Positions 44,028 to 52,300 of a stretch of DNA of 64,000 nt are shown here, one piece after another. The stretch covers positions 920,001 through 984,000 of the forward strand of contig NZ_CP018061.1 in NCBI RefSeq assembly GCF_002813755.1, read 5' to 3'. Below the pieces are notes generated by a model. That model had not been told where the DNA came from and did not search any database. It saw only the letters and a list, made by a program, of their open reading frames with translations. Each line of letters opens with the position of its first letter. Position 1 is the first letter of the stretch. A program made the translations under genes and the position numbers. This DNA comes from Enterococcus mundtii. GTDB taxonomy: Bacteria; Bacillota; Bacilli; Lactobacillales; Enterococcaceae.

Positions 44028-44184
44028 AACTTGTTAGGCGAGACTCCTAAACAAACATAGGCTATTGCGCAGAAACGTCGAAAGACGCCAATGTGTAAAA
44101 CAGGAATTGTCGGATTAAGGCTCTTCATAAGATAGCTAAGAGAAATCTTTACGTTGTTTAGTGTCAAAACTCACACGATGAGAC
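44028..44184 (+). promoter_or_regulatory. M-box (ykoK) Mg2+ riboswitch aptamer
   Basis: The M-box core is recognisable: TTGTTAGGCGAGACTCCTA (44031-44049), CAGAAACGTCGAAAGACGCC (44070-44089), CAATGTGTAAAACAGG and ATTAAGG. P1 can form from CTTGTT (44030-44035) with GATGAG (44177-44182). An intrinsic terminator follows directly, as in Mg2+-repressed M-box leaders. Downstream are cell-wall SEDS genes rather than a Mg2+ transporter. Confidence 0.85.
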
Positions 44185-44186
44185 TG

Positions 44187-44223
44187 AAAAGCCAATCGTT
44201 TTTTTCGTTTGGCTTTTTTTATT
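44187..44223 (+). terminator. M-box expression-platform terminator
   Basis: The stem AAAAGCCAA / TTTGGCTTTT (CGTTTTTTTCG between) ends in a run of seven T residues, immediately after the aptamer. Confidence 0.85.
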
Positions 44224-44274
44224 CAAGATGGGTAAGTGACGTATCTCCGCTGTAACACAAAGGAGAAATATAGG

Positions 44275-45420
44275 ATGGGTGTAAAAGACATAAGAAAAAT
44301 AGATTTGTATTTGCTCGTACCATATCTGTTAATCAGTGTAATAGGATTATTGATGATCTATAGTGCGAGTACGTTTCGTTTGATGTCATTCGATCAAAGT
44401 ACGAATCAACTTTTAGTTCGACAAATGGTATTTGTAGTGCTTAGTTGGGCAATGATTTTTTTCATTTACCGAGTGAAACCTGCATTCATACTCAACCATC
44501 GAATTGTAAAAATAATGATGGGGATCGGTATTGTGGGGCTGATCTTGACTAAGGTACCTGGGATTGGTGTCAATATCAGTGGCGCGCAACGATGGATCTC
44601 CATTGCAGGTTTTCAATTTCAACCTGCTGAAATTGTCAATGTCGGGATGATTTTTTATTTAGCTTATTATTTTAGAAAACCCAAGCAATCATTGAATGAA
44701 TTAAAAAAGCCCTTTTTTATCATCGCTTTATGTTCTCTGCTGATTTTATTCCAACCAAAAGTAGCTGGTGCGATCTTGTTGATCATCTTAGCTGCAATCA
44801 TGATCACGACTGTTCAATTACCAGTTCGCTATATTTTATTGTTTTTTGCAGGACTGTTCAGTCTCCTTTTGCTCCTTGGAGGCATCATTTATTTACTAGG
44901 GCAAAATGATCTATTACCAAGTATTTTTGCCCATACTTATGATCGCTTGAGTATTGCCTTTAATCCTTTTTTAGATCCTTATGGAAAAGGATTTCAGATG
45001 AGCCAATCTTATTATGCAATGTACAACGGTGGGCTTTTTGGATTAGGTCTGGGAAATAGTATTACCAAAAAGGGCTATTTACCAGTAGCTGAGACTGATT
45101 TTATTTTTTCGATTATTTTAGAAGAGTTAGGGCTGATCGTAGGATTGCTGATTCTAGCAATGTTGTTTTCGATTATTTTGCGCTTATTTGTCTTGAGTGC
45201 GAATGAGCCAAACCAACAAATCGGGTTGATTTATTTGGGAACAGGGATGCTGTTATTGCTACAGACAAGCATCAATATTGCAAGTATCAGTGGCATGATC
45301 CCAATGACAGGTATTCCGCTTCCTTTTATTAGTTATGGAGGATCAAGCTATTTGATTTTATCCATGCTTTTGGGCGTTTGCCTGAAACTGTCCTCACGAG
45401 GTAAGCAAAATGAAATTTAA
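44275..45420 (+). CDS. FtsW/RodA/SpoVE (SEDS) protein, first of tandem pair
   Basis: The 381-residue protein has about ten membrane segments and SEDS motifs: ISGAQRWISIAGFQFQPAEI, NPFLDPYGKGFQMSQSYYAM, GGLFGLGLG, ETDFIFSIILEELG and PLPFISYGGSS near the end. SEDS proteins polymerise peptidoglycan glycan strands with a class B PBP. The usual Ser in QPSE is Ala here. The ATG at 44275 has AAAGGAGAAATATAGG upstream. It lies 50 bases after the M-box terminator. Confidence 0.88.
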   Translation: MGVKDIRKIDLYLLVPYLLISVIGLLMIYSASTFRLMSFDQSTNQLLVRQMVFVVLSWAMIFFIYRVKPAFILNHRIVKIMMGIGIVGLILTKVPGIGVNISGAQRWISIAGFQFQPAEIVNVGMIFYLAYYFRKPKQSLNELKKPFFIIALCSLLILFQPKVAGAILLIILAAIMITTVQLPVRYILLFFAGLFSLLLLLGGIIYLLGQNDLLPSIFAHTYDRLSIAFNPFLDPYGKGFQMSQSYYAMYNGGLFGLGLGNSITKKGYLPVAETDFIFSIILEELGLIVGLLILAMLFSIILRLFVLSANEPNQQIGLIYLGTGMLLLLQTSINIASISGMIPMTGIPLPFISYGGSSYLILSMLLGVCLKLSSRGKQNEI

Positions 45421-46549
45421 ATTTAACGAATTCAACTACGCATTGTTTTTACCGATTTTTCTATTTTATCTATTAAGTGTCGCTGTGCAATATGGGGCAG
45501 CGGTATATGACCAAATCCCAGTCAGAGGTGTCGTTTTCAAACAAATCGTCTTTTGTCTGATGTCCTTAGGGCTGTTGTTAGTCACCCAACGTGTGAAAAC
45601 AGTTGTTTTTTTGAAATACTCCCCTTATTTTTATGGGTTTTCTCTAGTAGTGATGGCATTACTACATCGTTTTTATGATCCTGCGATGTTTCAAATCACA
45701 GGAACAAAACGTTGGCTTAGGATCGGTGGTTTTTCTTTCCAACCATCTGAACTAGTAAAATTGACCTTTATTTTAGTCATCGTTTATCTGACATTGATCT
45801 ATGAACAAAATGTAAAGCAACGGACTGTCAAATCGGATTTACTTTATGTGGGTAAGATTCTACTCGTTAGCGTGCCGACCTTTTTATTGATGTACATGCA
45901 AAAAGATTTTGGAACAAGTTTGGTTTTTGTCATATGCTTGGGGGCATTATTCATGATCGCTGGGGTCCATTGGAAGATCATGACGACAATGACTGCGATT
46001 CTAGTTATTCTCGGGGCCATTTTGATTGCTTTAGTTTTTACTGAATACGGACACCAGATTTTATATCGTCTGAATTTTAAGACTTATCAGTTAGATCGAG
46101 TACGCGCATGGGTTGATCCATTTGCTTATAGCCAATCGATTGGGTATCAACAATCACAAAGTTTGCTTTCCATCGGGGTAGGTGGGTTTAGTGGAAGATC
46201 TGAAGCAATCAATCCAATTTACGTTCCTGTTCGCGAATCGGATATGGTATTTACGGTGATTGCTGAAACATTTGGCTTTTTAGGAAGTGTTTCTGTGCTC
46301 TTTTTATATTTTTATCTTTTTTACCAAATCATTTATAGTGCAATCGAAACAAATAATAAAGGGAATGTATATTTTGCGATTGTCTTCGTATTTGGTTTGT
46401 TATTTCAAGTGTTTGAAAATATTGGAGCTGCGATCGGTCTACTCCCATTAACAGGGATTCCTTTACCATTTTTAAGTCAAGGAGGAACTTCCCTCTTGGT
46501 TATTGGCTGTGGTTTAGGCATTATTTTAGGATTTAAAAAGTATGAATGA
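45410..46549 (+). CDS. FtsW/RodA/SpoVE (SEDS) protein, second of tandem pair
   Basis: The 379-residue protein has about ten membrane segments with TGTKRWLRIGGFSFQPSELV, WVDPFAYSQSIGYQQSQSLL, GVGGFSG, ESDMVFTVIAETFG and PLPFLSQGGTS. It starts 11 bases before the end of the first SEDS gene, so the two are translationally coupled. Whether it acts in elongation or in a specialised wall process cannot be told; no partner PBP or MreCD is adjacent. Confidence 0.88.
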   Translation: MKFKFNEFNYALFLPIFLFYLLSVAVQYGAAVYDQIPVRGVVFKQIVFCLMSLGLLLVTQRVKTVVFLKYSPYFYGFSLVVMALLHRFYDPAMFQITGTKRWLRIGGFSFQPSELVKLTFILVIVYLTLIYEQNVKQRTVKSDLLYVGKILLVSVPTFLLMYMQKDFGTSLVFVICLGALFMIAGVHWKIMTTMTAILVILGAILIALVFTEYGHQILYRLNFKTYQLDRVRAWVDPFAYSQSIGYQQSQSLLSIGVGGFSGRSEAINPIYVPVRESDMVFTVIAETFGFLGSVSVLFLYFYLFYQIIYSAIETNNKGNVYFAIVFVFGLLFQVFENIGAAIGLLPLTGIPLPFLSQGGTSLLVIGCGLGIILGFKKYE

Positions 46550-46569
46550 GAAGTAGAAGGGAAGTTATT

Positions 46570-48171
46570 ATGAAACAGATGCCAAAAGGAACATTGGTGG
46601 TAGCATTCGTATCATTCGTCTTATTGACGACTTTGACCACACTAGTTATGACAGAAAACACCTTATTCAACCAACTCGATTTAGCCATTTATCAACAGGA
46701 GCGATTAATCGAATTCCCAGTATTAACAACATTTTTTAGTTATTTTGCAAAACTAGCAACGATTATTCCTACTTTATTTTTCACAGGGTTGCTGGCAATT
46801 TTTAGTTGGCGGAAACAGTACCATAAATTAGCCATTTGGCAAGTCTTAATGGTTTTGACAGTTAGTTTGATTGGCTACGTGATGAAACAAGCTATCCAGC
46901 GGACACGACCTGATGTGGAGCAATTGATTCCTAGATCTTCTTACTCTTTTCCAAGTGGTCATTCGATTTTGTCTATGACGCTATTCTTAGTATTTTTGAT
47001 CACCATGTACATTATTTATCGTGAGAAAAGGGTAAATAAACTAGTATGGGTGGGGGCTCTTTATCCATTATTGATTGCTAGTTCTAGAATTTATTTGAGA
47101 GTACATTATCCTAGCGATATCTTAGCAGGTTTTTTACTGAGTTTTTCAGTTGTTTTCTTATGTTATAGTCTGTTTTTCTCTTTTATCACTGAAAAAACAG
47201 TAAGAAAAAAGCACCAACAAAAACGAATATTCACTAGAAAACAAAAAGTTTTATTGTCTATTATGGCATTTCTTTTCCTATTAGTAGGTTCTGCAGTTGC
47301 ATATGGTGTTCGCTTTTACTACGATGCCAGACAGACCGTGACTTCGATGCAACAACCGCTACAAAGAGAAACCGTTCAGCGGGAAAAGGATACGCCAGTC
47401 AGCATTTTAGTTTTAGGTATCGCCAATAATTCAATTAGAAAAACGGACTATCGTGCAAATACGATCATGTTGGTGACATTGAATAATCAAAAGAAAACAA
47501 CGACGATCACAAGTATTCCTCGAGATTCTTTCGTAGAAATTGCCAATATGGATGGACTGGTTGATAAAATCAACCATGCTCATTCTTACGGTGGTATCGA
47601 CATGATGGTGGATACGGTTGAACAATATCTTGATATACCGATTCATCACTATGTATCGTTGAATATGGATGGATTAGAAGCGTTGATCGATGCTGTGGGA
47701 GGAATCACTGTAAACAATGCGTTTGAATTTACAGCAGAAGATATCCATTATCCAGAAGGAACGCTAGAATTAAATGGTTGGGAAGGATTACAGTATGCGC
47801 GCATGCGAGCAGAAGATCCTGAGGATGACTATGGGCGACAGAAAAGGCAAAGGGAAGTCGTCAATATTTTAGTCAATGAGTTCTTATCTGTGAAAAGTTT
47901 ATTCAATTATCGCCAGCTTTTAGAGGTAGTCGGTGAAAATGGGACAACGGACATGTCTTTAGATGAAATGCTCGGAATGATGAATGAATACCATTCGGCA
48001 TTATCCAATATCACGAATCATCAGTTGAAAGGTGAACAATATATTGGTGATGGCATCTTGGGAGAAGCAGGTATCTACTATGAGAAGATACCAGATGAGG
48101 AACGGATGAGAGTGATGCAGTTGGTGCAAGAGCAATTAGAAACAACAGGGAAGAACGCAGCGCAACAATAG
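46570..48171 (+). CDS. PAP2 phosphatase - LytR-CpsA-Psr (LCP) fusion protein
   Basis: The 533-residue protein joins two cell-wall lipid-carrier activities. The N-terminal part (about 10-205) is a PAP2-type lipid phosphatase with KQAIQRTRP (106), PSGHS (128) and SRIYLRVHYPSD (172). A further membrane segment (about 226-248) leads to an extracellular LCP domain (about 275-510; SIPRDSFVEI, KINHAHSYGGIDMMVDTVE, YARMRAEDPEDDYGRQKRQR). LCP enzymes move polymers from undecaprenyl-PP to peptidoglycan; PAP2 enzymes dephosphorylate the released carrier. The ATG at 46570 has AGAAGGGAAG upstream. Confidence 0.9.
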   Translation: MKQMPKGTLVVAFVSFVLLTTLTTLVMTENTLFNQLDLAIYQQERLIEFPVLTTFFSYFAKLATIIPTLFFTGLLAIFSWRKQYHKLAIWQVLMVLTVSLIGYVMKQAIQRTRPDVEQLIPRSSYSFPSGHSILSMTLFLVFLITMYIIYREKRVNKLVWVGALYPLLIASSRIYLRVHYPSDILAGFLLSFSVVFLCYSLFFSFITEKTVRKKHQQKRIFTRKQKVLLSIMAFLFLLVGSAVAYGVRFYYDARQTVTSMQQPLQRETVQREKDTPVSILVLGIANNSIRKTDYRANTIMLVTLNNQKKTTTITSIPRDSFVEIANMDGLVDKINHAHSYGGIDMMVDTVEQYLDIPIHHYVSLNMDGLEALIDAVGGITVNNAFEFTAEDIHYPEGTLELNGWEGLQYARMRAEDPEDDYGRQKRQREVVNILVNEFLSVKSLFNYRQLLEVVGENGTTDMSLDEMLGMMNEYHSALSNITNHQLKGEQYIGDGILGEAGIYYEKIPDEERMRVMQLVQEQLETTGKNAAQQ

Positions 48172-48209
48172 GAACAATCGATCTTCTCTTTTTTACATTT
48201 ATAAATGAT

Positions 48210-48257
48210 AAAAAAAGCAGTTGAAATGAACGATGATCGTCATTTCAGCTGCTTTTT
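48210..48257. terminator. Bidirectional terminator after the PAP2-LCP gene
   Basis: The stem AAAAAAGCAGTTGAAATGA / TCATTTCAGCTGCTTTTTT (one mismatch) has A and T flanks, between convergent genes. Confidence 0.85.
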
Positions 48258-48293
48258 TAGGTAAAAATCATCACGCAATCTATTTGCTTGCGT

Positions 48294-49034
48294 TTATCTT
48301 TCGTTGATCGGTGTAGCGGCAAATTGTTCGATCAATGGCACTAATGTCAATTTCACTTTGTATTTACGTTCTAAAGCTTTTTCGATCGTAAATTCATTGA
48401 TAGCAGACATAGAGATCTCTGCTAATTTTCGTGTGTCGTCTTTGACTGTTTCATTGATCACTACAGCATCTGCTAATTTTTCAGCAGTGAACTTCGGATA
48501 TTCTGCTACTTGTTTTGCAAAAGCATCGAAACTCAAAGAATCTGTCGCTGCTTTTTCAGCACTTGTTTTCTTGTCAGTTGTTGCGTCTTCATTGACTGAT
48601 TGAGAAGTTGTCTCAACTTTTTCAATTTCTTTTGTTGGTGTTTCTTTTACGGACGCGTCATTAGTGACTGGTGTCGCCACAGGTTGAGCCGTTGGTTGAT
48701 CTTTTTTCATGCGTTGATCATTCCAGTAAGAAACGATCTCAATCAATAGGTTGTCACGGAAACGTTCAAAAATCGTTGCTTCACCAGAACGAATACGTTT
48801 CAAGACAGCAGTAAAGTTATCGTCGATTGGTACATTGATGCGTGTATCTTCATTTGCTTGTCCTGCTAAGCCAATGATTAAGACTTGACGGTTTTTAGGA
48901 TCAAGCATGACTTGCAATGGTAGACCATAACGGCGTAAACTTTCTTCTTCCAATGAACGGAATAATTGCGTGCGAATTCCATCTAAAGAAGGACGGAATT
49001 GTTTTAATAATTTTTGTTTTTGTTTTTTCTTCAT
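48294..49034 (-). CDS. Conserved hypothetical cytoplasmic protein
   Basis: A 246-residue protein not recognised. The basic N-terminus (MKKKQKQKLLKQFRPSLDGI) leads to a compact domain (about 15-110) with DPKNRQVLIIGLAGQANEDT. A low-complexity Thr/Glu/Lys-rich linker (about 113-165) follows, then a helical C-terminal domain ending VPLIEQFAATPINER. There is no signal or membrane segment. The RBS GGAG precedes the ATG. No neighbour suggests a role. Confidence 0.6.
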   Translation of the reverse strand: MKKKQKQKLLKQFRPSLDGIRTQLFRSLEEESLRRYGLPLQVMLDPKNRQVLIIGLAGQANEDTRINVPIDDNFTAVLKRIRSGEATIFERFRDNLLIEIVSYWNDQRMKKDQPTAQPVATPVTNDASVKETPTKEIEKVETTSQSVNEDATTDKKTSAEKAATDSLSFDAFAKQVAEYPKFTAEKLADAVVINETVKDDTRKLAEISMSAINEFTIEKALERKYKVKLTLVPLIEQFAATPINER

Positions 49035-49185
49035 AAATACTCTCCTTCATTCATACCCTTTCGATTATAAGAAAAAAACGAGCAAATGAAAAGGTTTATC
49101 AAGAAAAAACTTTTATTACTTCGATGGAAAAACAAAAAATTAAGTGGGATATTCGACTTTTTACATATTCTAAAACCGAATAAAC

Positions 49186-49243
49186 GGCGGGAATAGAAGT
49201 CACCTCCTCGGAAATAAGGCTAGATACTTCTGTCCCGACCTCT
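49186..49243. repeat. Intergenic dyad of the AGAAGT-CGGAAATAAG type
   Basis: CGGGAATAGAAGT (49188-49200) pairs with ACTTCTGTCCCG across CCTCGGAAATAAGGCTAGAT. The blocks AGAAGT, CGG-AAATAAG and CTTCTGTCCC recur around 54250-54355 and in part at 6431-6495 and 55845-55925. Confidence 0.55.
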
Positions 49244-49248
49244 CAAAA

Positions 49249-49283
49249 AGGGGAGCAAAAGTCCATTGACTAATGCTCCCCTA
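49249..49283 (-). terminator. Terminator of the minus-strand AKR operon
   Basis: The stem AGGGGAGCA / TGCTCCCCT is followed on the minus strand by TTTTT. It lies just after the stop of the small protein gene. Confidence 0.75.
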
Positions 49284-49289
49284 ATCTAG

Positions 49290-49535
49290 TTATTTTTTTG
49301 GCAATAAGGCAAAGGTGACTAGTTCAGGTGAATAGATGACCTCATGTCCTTGCCATTGCATCGTCATCAATGAATGATCCAAGCGTTTTTTTATTTCCGC
49401 AATTTTTTCATCTCTTGACCAATTTCGAGCAGGAAAATGCTGGATTTTTTCTGGGCGGATCAAAAAGATGAAATCTGGATCAAATGTCTGCGTCACTTTT
49501 TCAGATAAACGATTTAAGCGGTCCACGGGGTTCAT
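49290..49535 (-). CDS. Small hypothetical protein downstream of aldo/keto reductase
   Basis: An 81-residue soluble protein, not recognised (FDPDFIFLIRPEKIQHFPAR in the middle, ending FALLPKK). It has the RBS AAAGGATAG and starts 22 bases after the reductase gene, ending at a terminator, so it appears to be a genuine co-transcribed gene. Confidence 0.55.
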   Translation of the reverse strand: MNPVDRLNRLSEKVTQTFDPDFIFLIRPEKIQHFPARNWSRDEKIAEIKKRLDHSLMTMQWQGHEVIYSPELVTFALLPKK

Positions 49536-49557
49536 AGAATATCACTATCCTTTACCT

Positions 49558-50409
49558 TTAAAATTGTGTAGTATCTGGATCTTTTGCTTTGCCAACGACA
49601 CCATCTAATTGGTCGATCGTCTTCATTTCTTCTTCTGATAGCTCAAAATCAAATAATTCAGTATTCTCCTTGATTCTGCTTGGTGTAACAGATTTTGGTA
49701 ATGGTAAGAAACCATGTTGTAATGACCAACGTAGCGCTACTTGGGCAACGCTCTTGTTGTGTGTTTCGGCAATCTCTTGCATTTCTGTGACGTCGAAGAT
49801 TTTACCAGTGCCAAGAGGGCTATATGCTTCAAGGACCATATCATGTTTTTTCGCGTACTCAACTACAGGTGGTTGCAATTCGCCAGGAGCAAGAAATACT
49901 TGATTGACCATTGGCATGATTTTTGCTGTTTTTGCAAGTTCATCTAAGTGATGTGGTAAGAAGTTGCTGACACCAATGGCTTTGATTTTGCCAGCTTCGT
50001 ATAACTCTTCAAACGCACGCCATGTTTCGGCATTCGCTTCTTGCCAATTTTCGCGGAAAGAAACTGGATTAGGCCAATGGATCAAGAAAAGATCCACATA
50101 GTCTGTTTGTAATTTTTTTAAAGACTCTTCGAAAGAGGACATTGCTAGATCGTAGCTATGGTTTTCGTTCCAAAGTTTAGTCGTTAAGAAAATCTCTTCT
50201 CTTGGAACACCACTTTCTTTGATTGCTTGTCCGACACTTTCTTCGTTTTTGTACCCTTGAGCGGTATCAATATGACGATAACCGGCAGCTAATGCTTCTT
50301 TAACTGAGGAAACAGCAACGTCTCCGTCAGGGGTTTGCCAAGTACCGAAACCGACAACAGGGATTTCATAGCCATTTGATAAACGATAAGTAGATGTTAG
50401 TGAATTCAT
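49558..50409 (-). CDS. Aldo/keto reductase
   Basis: The 283-residue (alpha/beta)8-barrel oxidoreductase has the AKR signatures GYRHIDTAQGY, LTTKLWNE and VDLFLIHWP, giving the Asp-Tyr-Lys-His catalytic set, and a C-terminal NADPH-binding LPKSVTPSRIKEN. It reduces aldehydes or ketones; 2,5-diketogluconate and methylglyoxal are common family substrates. The RBS AAAGGAG precedes the ATG. Confidence 0.93.
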   Translation of the reverse strand: MNSLTSTYRLSNGYEIPVVGFGTWQTPDGDVAVSSVKEALAAGYRHIDTAQGYKNEESVGQAIKESGVPREEIFLTTKLWNENHSYDLAMSSFEESLKKLQTDYVDLFLIHWPNPVSFRENWQEANAETWRAFEELYEAGKIKAIGVSNFLPHHLDELAKTAKIMPMVNQVFLAPGELQPPVVEYAKKHDMVLEAYSPLGTGKIFDVTEMQEIAETHNKSVAQVALRWSLQHGFLPLPKSVTPSRIKENTELFDFELSEEEMKTIDQLDGVVGKAKDPDTTQF

Positions 50410-50568
50410 ACTTTCAGCTCCTTTGATTTTAGTACACTTTAAGTGTAGCTTATTTTCTAAAAAAAGAAATGTATTTTGTTTGTTATAAAATATTTTTTTG
50501 TTCGTCCCATTTTGTCGCTGGTATTTTTGTTTGATTTTCCGTAAACTAGAGCAGAAAGGAATGAAACG

Positions 50569-51573
50569 ATGGATATCTATTTAAAAAAAGCAATTTTGCA
50601 TATTATTGATCGAGAAACAGGATCTCCTGTATTTTCACAACAAGAACTAGATCTTACGAAAGATTTTATCAGGGACTTTCTACAAAAGAAGATCCAAAAA
50701 ATCTCTTCTGCACAAACTAAAACAGGGCAACTCACTGAAGAAAGCCTATTTTCTCAAAACTTGAAACAGTGTCAAGAAAATTTTGTCGAAGAAAGTGAGC
50801 GTTTAGTCCAACGGTGGTTTGACATCTATGCAGAAAGTGAGGAAGCACCTAGTGCAGATGTTTTCGTTGTCTTGTATGAAGTAGACACTGTGATGTATTT
50901 AGCTTTATTGAAAGTGAATTATCGTGATGCTTATACCCACTATGTGGAAGCAGATGAAGCCGGTATTGACAACCGTTTGGTTTTGAACCGAGCGATTCTT
51001 GGCTCAAAATCTCAAAAAGCAGATGAAGCATTAGCAGTCAATCTGACAGATCTGACGTATGAGTTGATTGAAAAACGCTATGAGTTCTCTGGTAAAAAAG
51101 AATGGTACTTTTCGGGAAAAGTGATTGAGAGCGTCCCGGCACCTTCTTTGGAAGACAACGTCAAAGTGATAAAAAAAGTGGCGAAACAGCTAGGCAAGAA
51201 GTTTGAAGCAGAAGAGTTCGATATCATGGCGGACTTAAAAGAAGCTGTGTATGATACGATCGAAGAAAAAGGTAGATTGGATCATGAAATGATCGCGGAG
51301 AAAGTATTCAAAGAAAATATCACTGCCAAGTTAGCATTCCAAGAAGAAGTCAAAGAACAAGGCTTTATTCCAGAAGCACCACCAGTGAAAGAAGTACAAG
51401 AAATTTCAGAGAAAAAATTCGGAAAGCAAAAATTCCGTTTATCAAATGGCATTGAATTGATTGTACCAGTAGACGTTTATCGTAACCCGGATCTGATTGA
51501 ATTTGTCAATAATCCTGATGGCACGATCTCTGTCATGATCAAAAATGTGGATGAAGTATTGAATCGTCTATAG
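50569..51573 (+). CDS. Nucleoid-associated protein (NdpA/YejK family)
   Basis: The 334-residue protein starts MDIYLKKAILHIIDRETGSP and shows the family pattern (KNILGSKSQKA-like RAILGSKSQKADEAL near 142, FSGKKEWYFSGKV, then a C-terminal IELIVPVDVYRNPDLIEFVN). Members bind the nucleoid in E. coli; the role in Gram-positives is poorly known. The RBS AAAGGAATG precedes the ATG. Confidence 0.82.
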   Translation: MDIYLKKAILHIIDRETGSPVFSQQELDLTKDFIRDFLQKKIQKISSAQTKTGQLTEESLFSQNLKQCQENFVEESERLVQRWFDIYAESEEAPSADVFVVLYEVDTVMYLALLKVNYRDAYTHYVEADEAGIDNRLVLNRAILGSKSQKADEALAVNLTDLTYELIEKRYEFSGKKEWYFSGKVIESVPAPSLEDNVKVIKKVAKQLGKKFEAEEFDIMADLKEAVYDTIEEKGRLDHEMIAEKVFKENITAKLAFQEEVKEQGFIPEAPPVKEVQEISEKKFGKQKFRLSNGIELIVPVDVYRNPDLIEFVNNPDGTISVMIKNVDEVLNRL

Positions 51574-51616
51574 TTTCTTTTAGATGAATCAAAGAAACGA
51601 AATAAAAGTGAATAGT

Positions 51617-51680
51617 AAAAAAGCAGTCAATATCCACGGAGATCGTTTTTCAAGTCTTGTGGGTGTTGACTGCCTTTTTT
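51617..51680. terminator. Terminator between convergent genes
   Basis: AAAAAGCAGTCAA..CCAC pairs with GTGG..TTGACTGCCTTTTTT. It lies downstream of the nucleoid-associated protein gene and of yxeA. Confidence 0.75.
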
Positions 51681-51705
51681 GTGTTGTTTTTTGTAAACTA
51701 GTTCA

Positions 51706-52062
51706 TTAATCTAATTGATCTAACGCTTTGTCCGGCACTTGAGAAGCTGTTACTTCTTCCCAACTGATGACGCCTTTACGTGAATTGACTTTTAGTTTTA
51801 AATAAGCATTCATTTTTAAAGGGCGTTCTCTCGCTTCACGTAAAGTGACTGCTTTTTCTTCTCCTTGTGCGTTGTAAGCATTTTGGTCGTATACATAAAT
51901 AGAAACGTCCATGTCATTGTCTGCTGAGTCAACTTCTTTTTCTCCGTTAGTGGTGATTTTTGTATAATAAGTTTCACCGCCATAGAAATAATCATAAGCG
52001 ATAAAGCTTCCTCCTAGGAAAATTCCCAATACAATCAATAATGCTATCAATTTTTTTATCAT
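51706..52062 (-). CDS. YxeA family (DUF1093) exported protein
   Basis: The 118-residue protein has an N-terminal membrane anchor/signal (MIKKLIALLIVLGIFLGGSF) and an outside OB-like domain (about 28-118; GGETYYTKITTNGEKEV, YVYDQNAYNAQGEEKAVTLR, LKLKVNSRKGVISWEEV). YxeA proteins are small secreted or anchored proteins of unknown function. The ATG at 52062 has AGGTG six bases upstream; a GTG three codons earlier lies inside that RBS. Confidence 0.82.
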   Translation of the reverse strand: MIKKLIALLIVLGIFLGGSFIAYDYFYGGETYYTKITTNGEKEVDSADNDMDVSIYVYDQNAYNAQGEEKAVTLREARERPLKMNAYLKLKVNSRKGVISWEEVTASQVPDKALDQLD

Positions 52063-52300
52063 TTTTTTCACCTCGGATACTATTATTCAACAAAATCTAT
52101 TATTCGTCTATCGAAAGTCCAAAATTTATCGTATTTATATATAATAATGGCATATTCGCCGTTTTATGTATAAAATACTTAATTTTTCTGTGAGAACATT
52201 TTTCAAAGTTGAGCTTACGATAATCGAATTTTAGGAGAGCTAGTTGCTTTGCTTAAAAAAACACAAATTATATAATAATGTTATGAAAGGTGGTATTAAA

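Noticed and set aside
43952..44167. A 71-codon minus-strand frame
   Set aside because: It lies inside the M-box riboswitch, which explains the conserved sequence better.
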